A stretch of 40,795 bases of DNA, taken from assembly GCF_937951745.1 (NCBI RefSeq), contig NZ_CALFBQ010000028.1:1-40795 (forward strand). Direction: 5' to 3'. Positions 16,642-25,032 of the stretch are shown here, piece by piece. The translations under genes were made by a program, and so were the position numbers. Each line of letters starts with the position of its first letter. The first letter of the stretch is position 1. The DNA is from an uncultured Chloroflexus sp. GTDB lineage: Bacteria > Chloroflexota > Chloroflexia > Chloroflexales > Chloroflexaceae. The notes beneath the pieces are model-generated. The model worked only from the letters and a program-made list of their open reading frames with translations. It searched no databases and had not been told where the DNA came from.

Positions 16642-17604
16642 CTAACGGTCAACGGTCACCGGCTGGCCTGCTGGATTCTGGCTAGTAGCCGGCCACCACC
16701 AAATGATCGCCATACTCATGACCAACACGATCGTTGTCACAAGGCCACCTTCTGGGCCAAATGGGCCGCCGGTAAACCAATCGGGGCCGGTCTCCATGAG
16801 ATTGAACAGCATCCCACCACTCACCATTTGCCCGCTCACTTCGAAACCAAAGAGATTACCCTGCGCCCAATTCCAGACCGAATGGAAGGCACAAATCCCC
16901 CACAGCGACTCTTCACGGAGGGCGTAGAGTGCAGCGAAGAGACCATACAGACCGAGATTCAGTAGTGCGAGCACGCTGAGATTGGGATTCAACCCATGCA
17001 TGACGGCAAAAAAGAGTGACGAGATCAGCACACCAACCCAAGGACGGTAGCGCGCCGCGAGGGTGGGCAACATCCAGCCGCGCGTCAGCACCTCTTCAGC
17101 CGCACCTTGGATCAGCCAGCCGGGGATGAGCACTAACAACACGCCACCAAGCGCGGCTAGGCCAACCTGCGCCGGATCACCAGCTTCTACGGCGACAAAG
17201 CCGAAAGGCGCCAGCAAGCCAACGACGGCACAGAATGAAGCTAGCCCCACGAGCAAGCCTCGTCCGTAGAAGAAGAGCGCCCGCTGTGGCTCGAAACCGA
17301 TTGTTGCCATACCGCGTCGCTCATACAACCGAATCCACAACCACACCAGCACAATCATCGCGCCAAACGAGACGGCAAGCGTGAGTGACAGCCAGAACCC
17401 TGAAACGAGTGGGGGCAGGAGGTCGGATGAGGCACTGCTCATACCCCCTAACGCTAGCTTTGCCAGAACTATCGGAAACGCAAACACTTGCGAGAGAAAA
17501 ACTATCAGTACGCCAATCCCGATCACGCCCCACCATGACGTTAAACGCCGACCACTGCGCGCGAGATCATACAGACGGTTGTGCGTGAACCACGCTGGAA
17601 GCAT
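16642..17604 (-). CDS. CPBP-family intramembrane metalloprotease
   Basis: The product has 320 residues and about eight membrane helices. The CPBP (Abi/Rce1) catalytic motifs are present: EE-x3-R in AAEEVLTRGWMLP (about residues 170-180), the first His in FFAVMHGLNPN, and HSVWNWAQGN for the second His and the Asn. In bacteria these proteins process membrane or peptide substrates, some in bacteriocin immunity. The upstream region is AT-rich and carries an 18-bp perfect palindrome (17648-17665), suggesting repressor control. Two other CPBP loci lie in this window (34523 and the broken one at 37804). Substrate unknown. Confidence 0.88.
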   Translation of the reverse strand: MLPAWFTHNRLYDLARSGRRLTSWWGVIGIGVLIVFLSQVFAFPIVLAKLALGGMSSASSDLLPPLVSGFWLSLTLAVSFGAMIVLVWLWIRLYERRGMATIGFEPQRALFFYGRGLLVGLASFCAVVGLLAPFGFVAVEAGDPAQVGLAALGGVLLVLIPGWLIQGAAEEVLTRGWMLPTLAARYRPWVGVLISSLFFAVMHGLNPNLSVLALLNLGLYGLFAALYALREESLWGICAFHSVWNWAQGNLFGFEVSGQMVSGGMLFNLMETGPDWFTGGPFGPEGGLVTTIVLVMSMAIIWWWPATSQNPAGQPVTVDR

Positions 17605-17647
17605 AAGCTATACCTTTCTCTGAATGATAACAAATTCTAATATCGTT

Positions 17648-17665
17648 ATCAATATTAATATTGAT
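17648..17665. promoter_or_regulatory. 18-bp perfect palindrome, candidate operator
   Basis: ATCAATATT followed directly by its reverse complement lies 44 bases upstream of the CPBP protease start. It sits in an AT-rich island (about 17625-17680) between two divergent genes. A dimeric repressor such as a TetR, PadR or MarR type could bind here. No regulator gene is adjacent. Confidence 0.5.
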
Positions 17666-17794
17666 GGTATTTCTTGTCAAGATGGTCACGCGGCTCTCAC
17701 TGTGCTAAGATAAAGCTATGTTAGGTTCGAACATAGCATCTTCGCACTTCAGCGCGTAGGAAAAACATCTTCCAAGGGGAAAGGAGGGCACAGC

Positions 17795-18271
17795 GTGAGC
17801 GATCCACAACGCCCAGAGGACTACAGTCGATATCAACCTCCTCAGTCACCGTATCAGCAACCGTACCAGATACAGTATCAAGGGACGCCGGGGTACACCG
17901 GTACAACAATGCCCGGCACTGTCCAAGCCATTGGCATCATGGCGATTGTTGATGCAGTACTGAGTGGACTGAGCGGCCTTGTTTGGATGATCACAATCTG
18001 CGGCATTCCGCTCGGTATCTACTCGATTGCAGTGGCGATTGTAGCCGGTATGTATGCCTACAAACCGCTCCGCAATCCGCCCCAGCCGGTACAACCAAAC
18101 AGGACGCTAGCGATTATGCAGATCGTTAACATTGTTACCGGCAATGTTATTTCAATGGTCTTTGGCATTCTCAGTCTGGTGTTTTACAACCAGCCTGACA
18201 TCCAAGCGTATTTCGCCTATCGGAACAGCCAGCCATCACCGCCGCACCAATATCAGCCGCCATCATTTTGA
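17795..18271 (+). CDS. Small membrane protein with Pro/Gln/Tyr-rich tails
   Basis: The product has 158 residues. Residues 1-45 are low-complexity (repeats of P-Y-Q-Q type). Residues about 45-85 and 105-135 form hydrophobic segments (GIMAIVDAVLSGLSGLVWMI and MQIVNIVTGNVISMVFGILS), and the tail is again Pro/Gln-rich. This resembles DUF4190/DUF4870-like small membrane proteins with disordered cytoplasmic tails. The GTG start at 17795 follows an excellent AAAGGAGGG. It is monocistronic and ends at a strong hairpin. No function can be assigned. Confidence 0.75.
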   Translation: MSDPQRPEDYSRYQPPQSPYQQPYQIQYQGTPGYTGTTMPGTVQAIGIMAIVDAVLSGLSGLVWMITICGIPLGIYSIAVAIVAGMYAYKPLRNPPQPVQPNRTLAIMQIVNIVTGNVISMVFGILSLVFYNQPDIQAYFAYRNSQPSPPHQYQPPSF

Positions 18272-18292
18272 CACAGGATGGTTGGAATGACA

Positions 18293-18321
18293 GAAAGGGC
18301 GGGTATGACACCCGCCCTTTC
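18293..18321. terminator. Bidirectional terminator hairpin
   Basis: A 12-bp perfect stem (18293-18304 with 18310-18321) with a 5-base loop ATGAC lies between the convergent small membrane protein and GH13 genes. The GAAAGGG/CCCTTTC ends give a short T run on the plus strand. Confidence 0.8.
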
Positions 18322-18345
18322 CATTGATGCGACCCGTTACCACCA

Positions 18346-20187
18346 TCATAATCGCCATACCTGCACACCGGTTGCTGGCAACCTGCCAATATCCAATCTC
18401 CCATTGCAGACAACCGTCTCGGCGCCGGTGAAGAGTTCGCACAGACGCACACCATCGGCAAGACCGGCGTGGCGCACCGGCAATGCCCGCAGTCCATCGT
18501 CGCTGCGGCGAGCAACGACAATCAGTCGCTCTTCCGGCGCTTCACGCTGGAAAGCGATCGTTTCGCCCTGCGCATAGAGCTGCTGGAAACCGCCCCAGCG
18601 CAATGCCGGCGCAGTGCGCCGCAGATGCGCCAACCGCCGCACAAAGGCACGTAGGTCGCGATCCCACTCCGCTTCATCCCACGGCATTGTGCGCCGGCAA
18701 TCGGGATCACCGCCGCCGGCCAGCCCAATCTCGTCGCCGTAGTAGATGCAGGGCACACCGGGATAGCAGAAGAGTAACGTCATCGCTACCCGCACCCGCG
18801 CCAGATCGTCACCGACGATCGTGCGCAGCCGCGGGGTGTCGTGACTACCGAGCAGGTTAAACTGCTGCGTCGCCACTTGCCACGGAATCGCCGCCCGGAA
18901 TGCCGTCCACTGGGCAGCGACCGTCTCGGCGGCGATCGGGCGCGGATCGGCTTCGGGCCGATTCGGGTTAACTTCAAACCCGCCTAGCCAGCGCCAAACG
19001 GGGAAGGTGAAGCCTTGATAATTCATCGTGGCGTCAAGCTCTTCCCCTTGCAGGTGAGGGGTGCCATCGAAGAAGTGTTCACCAAGCAGATAGGCATTGG
19101 GCTGTTCGGCCTTAACCGCTCGCCTCATACCCCGCCCAATCTTGTGGCCAAGATTGTCGGGGCCGAGTCGACCGAGCATATTAGCCACATCGATCCGCCA
19201 GCCATCGATACGGTAAGGCGGACGCAGCCAGCGTCGCATGATCGCGTCATGGCCGGCGTACATCACTTCCCGCAGACGCACGCTGCGGTAATTGAGCTTG
19301 GGCAGCGTCTTGACCCCCAACCAGCTTTCGTAGTCGTCAGGGTGACGGCGGAAGGTGAAAAACTCGGCAGTTGGCGCGCGCGGATCGATTTGCGCGGCCA
19401 CAAACCACGGATGGGTAACACCGCAGTGGTTCGGCACAATATCGAGCACTAGATGCATTGCACGCTCGTCGAGCGCCTGCCGTAGCTGCACCAACCCCGC
19501 TTCGCCGCCGAGGTGCGGATCAATGCTGGTGTAATCTTCGACATCGTATTTATGGTTCGACGGCGCGCGGAAGATGGGGTTCAGGTAGAGGGCCGAGACG
19601 CCCAGATCGGTCAGATAGTCGAGGCGTTGGGCAATGCCCTGCAAATCGCCGCCAAAGAACTCGATAGAGCCAGTGACCCGCTGTGGAAGCTCATGCCAGC
19701 CTCGCGCCACCACCGGCCGCCCGTGGTAGAGGTATTCGCCGTCGCGTACATTGTTGCTCGGATCGCCATCCGCGAAACGGTCGGGAAAGATTTGGTAAAA
19801 AACCGTATCACGCACCCAATTCGGCGCGTGATAGTTGGCCAGTACCACGAAATCGTTCGCATCGGTCGGATAATGACGGGTTACACCGCCAGCACTATAC
19901 CACCGCGTCCCATCCTCAGCGCGCAGCAAGAAACGATAATTGGTACGCAGCATACGGATCGGCAACTCGCCTTGCCACCAGCGACATACCCCGTCAACTC
20001 CAACCGCACGCAGCGGCGTGAGCTGCTGTTCACCATCGGGGCAGGTGCGAAGAAAGACAGCGCTCACCGGTGCATCAGCGTCAAGGCGAAGCCGGATCAC
20101 GGCGGTATCGCCCAAGCGCCCGCTAAAGCGCAGATAGGCGGGCGAACCGTCGTGATGGATACTGGCCTCCCAGTGCAGCTCGCTCAT
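18346..20187 (-). CDS. GH13 alpha-glucosidase / neopullulanase-type enzyme
   Basis: This 613-residue cytoplasmic enzyme hydrolyses alpha-1,4 glucans or maltodextrins. An N-terminal beta-sandwich (about 1-115) precedes the (beta/alpha)8 barrel. The catalytic triad is visible: nucleophile Asp333 in GWRIDVANM, acid/base Glu370 in LLGEHFFD and Asp450 in LLGSHDTPR, plus LDIVPNH (about 248-254). No signal peptide is present. The length and N-terminal domain fit the MalZ/cyclomaltodextrinase/neopullulanase group. Its start overlaps the gltX stop by four bases, so it is translated from a gltX transcript, an odd pairing of a tRNA enzyme with a glycosidase. It is 6 kb from the sugar transport locus. 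Confidence 0.9.
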   Translation of the reverse strand: MSELHWEASIHHDGSPAYLRFSGRLGDTAVIRLRLDADAPVSAVFLRTCPDGEQQLTPLRAVGVDGVCRWWQGELPIRMLRTNYRFLLRAEDGTRWYSAGGVTRHYPTDANDFVVLANYHAPNWVRDTVFYQIFPDRFADGDPSNNVRDGEYLYHGRPVVARGWHELPQRVTGSIEFFGGDLQGIAQRLDYLTDLGVSALYLNPIFRAPSNHKYDVEDYTSIDPHLGGEAGLVQLRQALDERAMHLVLDIVPNHCGVTHPWFVAAQIDPRAPTAEFFTFRRHPDDYESWLGVKTLPKLNYRSVRLREVMYAGHDAIMRRWLRPPYRIDGWRIDVANMLGRLGPDNLGHKIGRGMRRAVKAEQPNAYLLGEHFFDGTPHLQGEELDATMNYQGFTFPVWRWLGGFEVNPNRPEADPRPIAAETVAAQWTAFRAAIPWQVATQQFNLLGSHDTPRLRTIVGDDLARVRVAMTLLFCYPGVPCIYYGDEIGLAGGGDPDCRRTMPWDEAEWDRDLRAFVRRLAHLRRTAPALRWGGFQQLYAQGETIAFQREAPEERLIVVARRSDDGLRALPVRHAGLADGVRLCELFTGAETVVCNGRLDIGRLPATGVQVWRL

Positions 20188-21695
20188 GCCATCTGCTCCA
20201 ATGCAGCAATCGCTGCTTTGATCCGCGCTAACGAGCGCTCGCGGCCCACGCCGGCCAGTGTATCGAACAACGGCGGCGCCACGCTACGCCCGGTAACGGC
20301 GATGCGGATCGCGCCAAAGAGCGGCCCCGGTTTCACGGCAAGCTGCTCGCACAACCCGCGCAACGTCACCTCCAACGCCGGCGGCGTCCAGTCTGCTTGC
20401 CGGCTCAACGCCTCGTGAGCCGCGCGCAGCATAGCGATGGTCTGCGCGGCATCGTGCTTCTTGGGGATCAGGTCAGCCGGGTTATATGTCTCGCCCGGCG
20501 TTACATCACGATAGAAGAAGCGGAGCAAGTCGGGCGCTTCTTGCAACTCCTCCAATCGCTCGTGGATAAGCGGGATCAGCCGCAACAAATAGGCGCGCTC
20601 AGCATCGCTCGCCGGATCGCCGATCAACCCAGCTCGCTGCATAAACGGCAACACCAGCTCAGCCACTTCTACCGCCGTTCGTTTGCGGATGTAGATGCCG
20701 TTCATATCGCGCAACTTTTCCGGGTTCCAGCGCGCCGGCGAAGGCTGGATGCGGTCAAGCGTGAAGCGCTCAATCAACTCATCACGGCTCATAATCTCGG
20801 TGACACCGTCGTAGCTCCACCCTTGCAAGGCAAGATAATTGAGCATCGTTTCCGGCAGATAGCCCCGCTCACGAAAACGGTGAGTCGCGACATCATCCTT
20901 ACGCTTCGACAATTTACCCTTGCCATCATGGCGTAAGATCGCCGGCAGATGGGCAAAGATCGGGCGTTGCCAGCCAAAATAGTCGTAGAGCAAGACGTGG
21001 TACGGCGTACTCGGCACCCACTCTTCGCCGCGCATAACGTGGGTGATCTTCATGAGATGGTCATCAACCAGATGGGCAAAATGATAGACCGGCATCCCGC
21101 TCGATTTAATCAACACAATATCTTGCAACTGGTCATTTTGCACTACAATCTCATCACCACCGCGGATCAGATCGCGGAAGCGCGTTTCACCCTCGAGCGG
21201 CGTCTTCAAACGCACCGTGAACGGCTTACCACTTGCCGCCATTTCCTGCTGTTGGGCAAGCGGCCAGTCGCGTTCGGGGCCACGGAAGCGAAACGACTTA
21301 ATCCCAGCGGCCTCGGCAGCAGCCCGCATCTGCGCCAGCTCCTCTTCGGTGGTAAATGACATATAAGCGAGACCAGCCTCGAGCAACTGCTCAACAAAGG
21401 GCCGGTAGATGCCTAGCTCAAACCGTTCCGACTGGACGTAAGGGCCATACGGGCCACCCACATCGGGGCCTTCGTCCCAGTCGATGCCAACCCAGCGCAG
21501 CGAAATACTAATATCGTCGGCAGCGCCGGGCACGAATCGCTTTTCATCAGTATCTTCGATGCGCAGAATGAACTGGCCGCCGTAGTGGCGGGCACAGAGC
21601 CAGTTAAACAAGGCAGTGCGCACACCACCGATGTGCAAGCTGCCGGTCGGGCTAGGGGCAAACCGCACCCGCACCGGCCCGTCAATTGAGGTCAT
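20184..21695 (-). CDS. gltX: Glutamate--tRNA ligase
   Basis: This is a 503-residue class I aminoacyl-tRNA synthetase that charges tRNA-Glu. The HIGH-type motif is APSPTGSLHIGGVRT (about residues 12-26) and the KMSKS-type motif is GKLSKRKDD (near 258). The C-terminal helical anticodon domain is complete and the length is normal. The start is at 21695 because AAGGAG lies just upstream; further upstream in-frame ATGs would give an unlikely leader. It lies 61 bases after proB and overlaps the GH13 gene start by four bases. Confidence 0.96.
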   Translation of the reverse strand: MTSIDGPVRVRFAPSPTGSLHIGGVRTALFNWLCARHYGGQFILRIEDTDEKRFVPGAADDISISLRWVGIDWDEGPDVGGPYGPYVQSERFELGIYRPFVEQLLEAGLAYMSFTTEEELAQMRAAAEAAGIKSFRFRGPERDWPLAQQQEMAASGKPFTVRLKTPLEGETRFRDLIRGGDEIVVQNDQLQDIVLIKSSGMPVYHFAHLVDDHLMKITHVMRGEEWVPSTPYHVLLYDYFGWQRPIFAHLPAILRHDGKGKLSKRKDDVATHRFRERGYLPETMLNYLALQGWSYDGVTEIMSRDELIERFTLDRIQPSPARWNPEKLRDMNGIYIRKRTAVEVAELVLPFMQRAGLIGDPASDAERAYLLRLIPLIHERLEELQEAPDLLRFFYRDVTPGETYNPADLIPKKHDAAQTIAMLRAAHEALSRQADWTPPALEVTLRGLCEQLAVKPGPLFGAIRIAVTGRSVAPPLFDTLAGVGRERSLARIKAAIAALEQMA

Positions 21696-21720
21696 GAGTT
21701 GCTCCTTATGAAACATTTCA

Positions 21721-21747
21721 TAGAGACGTCGCGATGCAACGTCTCTA
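21721..21747. repeat. Palindromic hairpin between proB and gltX
   Basis: The perfect arms TAGAGACGT (21721-21729) and ACGTCTCTA (21739-21747) enclose a 9-base loop. This sequence type (gagacgt...acgtctc) is found as a dispersed palindrome in several bacterial genomes, and the 12211 hairpin shares its core. It may modulate readthrough from proB to gltX. Confidence 0.5.
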
Positions 21748-21756
21748 CCAATGAGG

Positions 21757-22863
21757 TTATCCGGCCAACACGACCATATCGTCGCGATGGACGACTTCCG
21801 GCCCGTAATCATACCCTAAAACTGAGACGATCTGGTGCGAGCGCAGACCGGCGATCATGCGCACATCATTTGCACGATACTGAGTCAACCCACGGGCAAT
21901 CTCGCGGCCATCAGGGGCAAAGATGCGTACCGTCTGACCACGATCAAACTCACCGCTCACCTCGCGGATGCCGGCGGCAAGCAGGCTCTTGCCGTAGCGA
22001 GTGAGTGCTGTCGCTGCGCCTTCATCAACGACAATCCGTGAGAAGCGCACCGTTTCGGCCAGAATCCAGCGTTGGCGTGCATCGGGGTGGGTCGTCGCGG
22101 CCGGAAAGAAGGTGCCGATCCGCTCGCCGTTAGCTACCCGCGCGATCACATCCGGCTCGTGACCGGCGGCAATGACCACCGTCACACCGGAGCGGGTGGC
22201 AAGATCGGCGGCCTGTATCTTGGTCTGCATCCCGCCGGTGCCGCGATGCGTACCGCTGCCGCCGGCCATAGCCCAAATCCGCTCATCGATCACAGGCACT
22301 TCGCGCAGCAGCTCGGCGGTAGGATCGCTGCGCGGATCGGCGCTGTAGAGACCGGCAATATCGGTCAGGATCAAGAGCAGGTCAGCGTCGATCAAGCCGG
22401 CCACCAGCGCCGAGAGATTATCGTTATCGCCGACTCGAATCTCGGCGGTCGCCACCGCGTCATTCTCGTTGATAATCGGCACAATTCCTTGCGCGAGGCA
22501 GAGCGTGAGCGTATTCCGCGCATTCAGATAACGGCGACGGTCACGCAGATCATCGCGGGTGAGCAGTGCCTGTGCAACCTGCAACCCGTACAGCTCGAAA
22601 ATCTGCTCGTAGAGATGCATCAACCGGCTCTGGCCAACGGCGGCGAACACCTGTTTGAGCGGGATGTTACTGCGCTGCTGCGGCGCGACGCCGAGGCGTT
22701 CCTTACCAGCGGCAACCGCGCCCGACGAGACGAGCACTACTTCGTGGCCGTCTGCTTTGAGGCGGGCAATCTGGCGGGCCAACTCGACGAAATAGGGCCG
22801 GTGCAGCCGGTCAGTGCCGGCGGTTAGTACGCTAGTGCCTAACTTGACAACGAATCTCGTCAT
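21757..22863 (-). CDS. proB: Glutamate 5-kinase
   Basis: The product has 368 residues and catalyses the first step of proline synthesis, ATP-dependent phosphorylation of glutamate. The amino-acid kinase domain starts VVKLGTSVLT, with VLVSSGAVAAGKERLG (about 45-60), INENDAV (near 133) and GTGGMQTKIQAA (about 208-219). A C-terminal PUA domain (about 275-368) is present, as in full-length ProB. ProA is not adjacent. No good Shine-Dalgarno sequence precedes the ATG at 22863. The upstream 255-base gap contains two related hairpins. Confidence 0.95.
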   Translation of the reverse strand: MTRFVVKLGTSVLTAGTDRLHRPYFVELARQIARLKADGHEVVLVSSGAVAAGKERLGVAPQQRSNIPLKQVFAAVGQSRLMHLYEQIFELYGLQVAQALLTRDDLRDRRRYLNARNTLTLCLAQGIVPIINENDAVATAEIRVGDNDNLSALVAGLIDADLLLILTDIAGLYSADPRSDPTAELLREVPVIDERIWAMAGGSGTHRGTGGMQTKIQAADLATRSGVTVVIAAGHEPDVIARVANGERIGTFFPAATTHPDARQRWILAETVRFSRIVVDEGAATALTRYGKSLLAAGIREVSGEFDRGQTVRIFAPDGREIARGLTQYRANDVRMIAGLRSHQIVSVLGYDYGPEVVHRDDMVVLAG

Positions 22864-22913
22864 ACTGGTATGTGGGACGTATGAATTCGATCATTGATCC
22901 GGTGTTGGAAGGA

Positions 22914-22935
22914 AAGCCGCACGACCGTGCGGCTT
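22914..22935. repeat. Hairpin upstream of proB, related to the AOR terminator
   Basis: The arms AAGCCGCACG and CGTGCGGCTT are perfect inverse copies separated by two bases. The half sequence GCCGCACGA also occurs in the hairpin at 23097-23120. Both ends of the 255-base gap between the AOR gene and proB are therefore marked by similar hairpins. No convincing gene was seen in between. Confidence 0.5.
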
Positions 22936-23096
22936 CGCATCCACCCAAGGAATGGTTTTGCTACCTCGTGCATTCGCTCTTCTATCCACAGGCAAGAGAG
23001 GAGTTTCGTCACCTCTCCAAGCGGGTCATTCCATCGAAAGCGATGTACAGAGACCTTCTTGCATCGTTCATCAATGTTCTGCCAAACGGAGCAACT

Positions 23097-23120
23097 GGAG
23101 CCGCACGATAGTACGGCTCT
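23097..23120 (-). terminator. Hairpin at the 3' end of the AOR gene
   Basis: The arms 23120-23111 and 23106-23097 (10 bp with two wobble pairs) enclose a TATC loop on the minus strand. The hairpin starts at the AOR stop codon. A T-tract is absent. Confidence 0.5.
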
Positions 23121-24915
23121 AGCGTTGTTTGATACCCAATTCGGATAACCGAGCCGGCGTGGGGTCACCACTAACATCCCAACCATGGCGCGCATAATAC
23201 TCGGCTAGCAACGAGTCGAGCGGTGGCGTATAGCCAGCGGTCGGCCCGCTGCTCAGCGGTTCGCGCAGATAACGATCGGGCAAGGTATCTTGGCTATTGC
23301 TAGCGTAGCGGCGGGTAAAGAGCCGGTCAAGCGTGACAATCCGCTCGCCAATCCGCACCAAATCGGCACCGGTAACGGCGCGCCCGGTCACTGCGCCGAT
23401 CAGCGCGATCAACTCACCGGGGGTGATCTGATAGGCCATCAGGCCGAGCCGGCGGCAGAAGCCGCTGGCATCGAGCACCGCCGCAAAGCGCTCGTGCCAA
23501 ATCAAGCGCAACGCTTTCCCCTCGCTCTCACGCGGGCCGCTGGCCGGCGGCGGCAACCATGCCGGCGGTTCGGCCACCAATTCTTCAAAGGCCATCGCAT
23601 AGCGATAATCGCCGCCGATTGGACTGGTCGCCATTGCCAAACCAATCTCGGTGAGCGCGCGCGGATCGAGCGCCGGCATTGCCAAGCCTTTCACCTGCGG
23701 TGCAAATGCCGCCGTTCCCCAAACCGCCTCTTGCATTTCTCCGACGCCTAACGAGAGAATATCCCGCTTCTCTTGACGCTGGCTGATGCGGTCGAGGGCC
23801 GCAATCACCGCTGCGCTGTCACCCCAATTGAGCGTGCGTTGGCGCACCAAACCCTCGTCTTGGGCTTCGGTCATAAAGACAATAGCTGCCGCTGCTGCCG
23901 CCGGATCAATCCCCAATCGCAAACAGCGATCGGCAATCGCTAGCATTGCATCGGGGTCGGTAATGCCCACACGAGCGGCAAAGCCGGCGATCAGTTCGAG
24001 GCTAGGCAACGGATGGGTCTCGCCGCTTTTGGTACGCAGATCGATATAGCACGGCAATGGACACTCGGCGCAACCACGTTCGAGCCGCCCGCCACGCCGC
24101 GCGATCTCGCTGAAGGTGCGAGCAATCGCCACGCCATCAGCCGGCGCACGGGCATCGCGACTGGTTAGCGCGCCGAGTTTAATTGCTGCCGGCAACAGAC
24201 CAGCGCTGCCGATAGCCCGGATCGCGTTAGCGGTCGGATGCTGCTCGCCGCGCTGCCGAATCGACTGCAAAACCGCCTGCATACGGGCAAGGTCAACTAC
24301 CGGCAACGGCGCGCGGTCGCGCACCACAATCGCTTTCAGTTTCTTATCGGCCATCACTGCGCCGGTGCCAGCCGGTTCGACCAGATACAATCCCTCGGCG
24401 ACGATGCTGGCATACGCGACACCGGCCTCACCGGCTGGACCAACCGCCAGCACACGCACATTACCACCCAATTCAGTGGAAAGGGTCACAGCGGTCGCCA
24501 CCGTGTCACGCCCAACTAAATGGCGCGCTGAACGCAAACGCACGGTATCGCCATCGATCAGCAGATAACACCAATCAGGCGCTTCACCGCGGATAATCAA
24601 CACATCGACGTTATTGCGGCGCAGTGCAGCGCCCCAATGCCCCGGCGCCCAGCCATAACCAATCCCGCCGGTGAGGGGCGAGCGCGTGCCGACGGTAAAA
24701 CCGCCGGTGGCAAAACCGACGCTGCCGGCCAGTGGCCCAGCGGCAAAGATCAGCAGATTCTCCGCCGACAACGGCGGGGTATCCGGTTCCAATTGATGCC
24801 AGAGCAACCAAGCGATCGCCCCGCGCCCGCCCAAATAGTCACGTTCCACTTCATCGGGCAACAACTGGCGAGCGTGGCCGCGAGCCAAATCAACGGTAAG
24901 ACTGCGCAACGGCAT
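23119..24915 (-). CDS. aor: Aldehyde:ferredoxin oxidoreductase family (tungsten-pterin) enzyme
   Basis: This is a 598-residue AOR-family enzyme. Such enzymes oxidise aldehydes to acids, or the reverse, at a tungsten or molybdenum bis-pterin site with one [4Fe-4S] cluster. The N-terminal domain LGGRGAIAWLLWHQLEP...GPLAGS is typical. Cluster ligands are Cys282, Cys285 and Cys289 (CAECPLPC) and Cys487 (DASGFCRRLG). The pterin region MPALDPRA...ATSPIGGD (about 413-436) is present, but the His often seen after GGD/GAD is replaced (GGDYRY), so substrate may differ from classical AOR. Length is normal. It is divergent from a gene for a polyferredoxin with cyclic-nucleotide-type domains, its likely electron partner. 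Cofactor metal and substrate are not known. Confidence 0.9.
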   Translation of the reverse strand: MPLRSLTVDLARGHARQLLPDEVERDYLGGRGAIAWLLWHQLEPDTPPLSAENLLIFAAGPLAGSVGFATGGFTVGTRSPLTGGIGYGWAPGHWGAALRRNNVDVLIIRGEAPDWCYLLIDGDTVRLRSARHLVGRDTVATAVTLSTELGGNVRVLAVGPAGEAGVAYASIVAEGLYLVEPAGTGAVMADKKLKAIVVRDRAPLPVVDLARMQAVLQSIRQRGEQHPTANAIRAIGSAGLLPAAIKLGALTSRDARAPADGVAIARTFSEIARRGGRLERGCAECPLPCYIDLRTKSGETHPLPSLELIAGFAARVGITDPDAMLAIADRCLRLGIDPAAAAAAIVFMTEAQDEGLVRQRTLNWGDSAAVIAALDRISQRQEKRDILSLGVGEMQEAVWGTAAFAPQVKGLAMPALDPRALTEIGLAMATSPIGGDYRYAMAFEELVAEPPAWLPPPASGPRESEGKALRLIWHERFAAVLDASGFCRRLGLMAYQITPGELIALIGAVTGRAVTGADLVRIGERIVTLDRLFTRRYASNSQDTLPDRYLREPLSSGPTAGYTPPLDSLLAEYYARHGWDVSGDPTPARLSELGIKQR

Positions 24916-24978
24916 GCAAGTATCCTATGTGGGTGCGATTTCCGCCGTTCTATTATACCGCTCCTCGGCAACGTGTAT

Positions 24979-25020
24979 GGTACAATGCAAAGCAGATCAC
25001 TCTATCCCCGTCATTGTACC
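24979..25020. promoter_or_regulatory. Spaced inverted repeat between divergent redox genes
   Basis: GGTACAATG (24979-24987) and CATTGTACC (25012-25020) are perfect 9-bp inverse copies with 24 bases between them. Their centres are 33 bp apart, close to three helical turns. They lie just upstream of the polyferredoxin gene, in the 117-base gap with the AOR gene. They could be paired half-sites of a regulator, or the arms of an RNA leader hairpin. The first arm contains TACAAT, which could be a -10 element. Confidence 0.4.
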
Positions 25021-25032
25021 GCAGAGCCAGCT

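Noticed and set aside
22872-23111. 79-codon plus-strand frame, and an overlapping 111-codon minus-strand frame, in the AOR-proB gap
   Set aside because: The two compete for the same bases, neither has a ribosome site, and neither resembles a known family. The hairpins explain the region as well.
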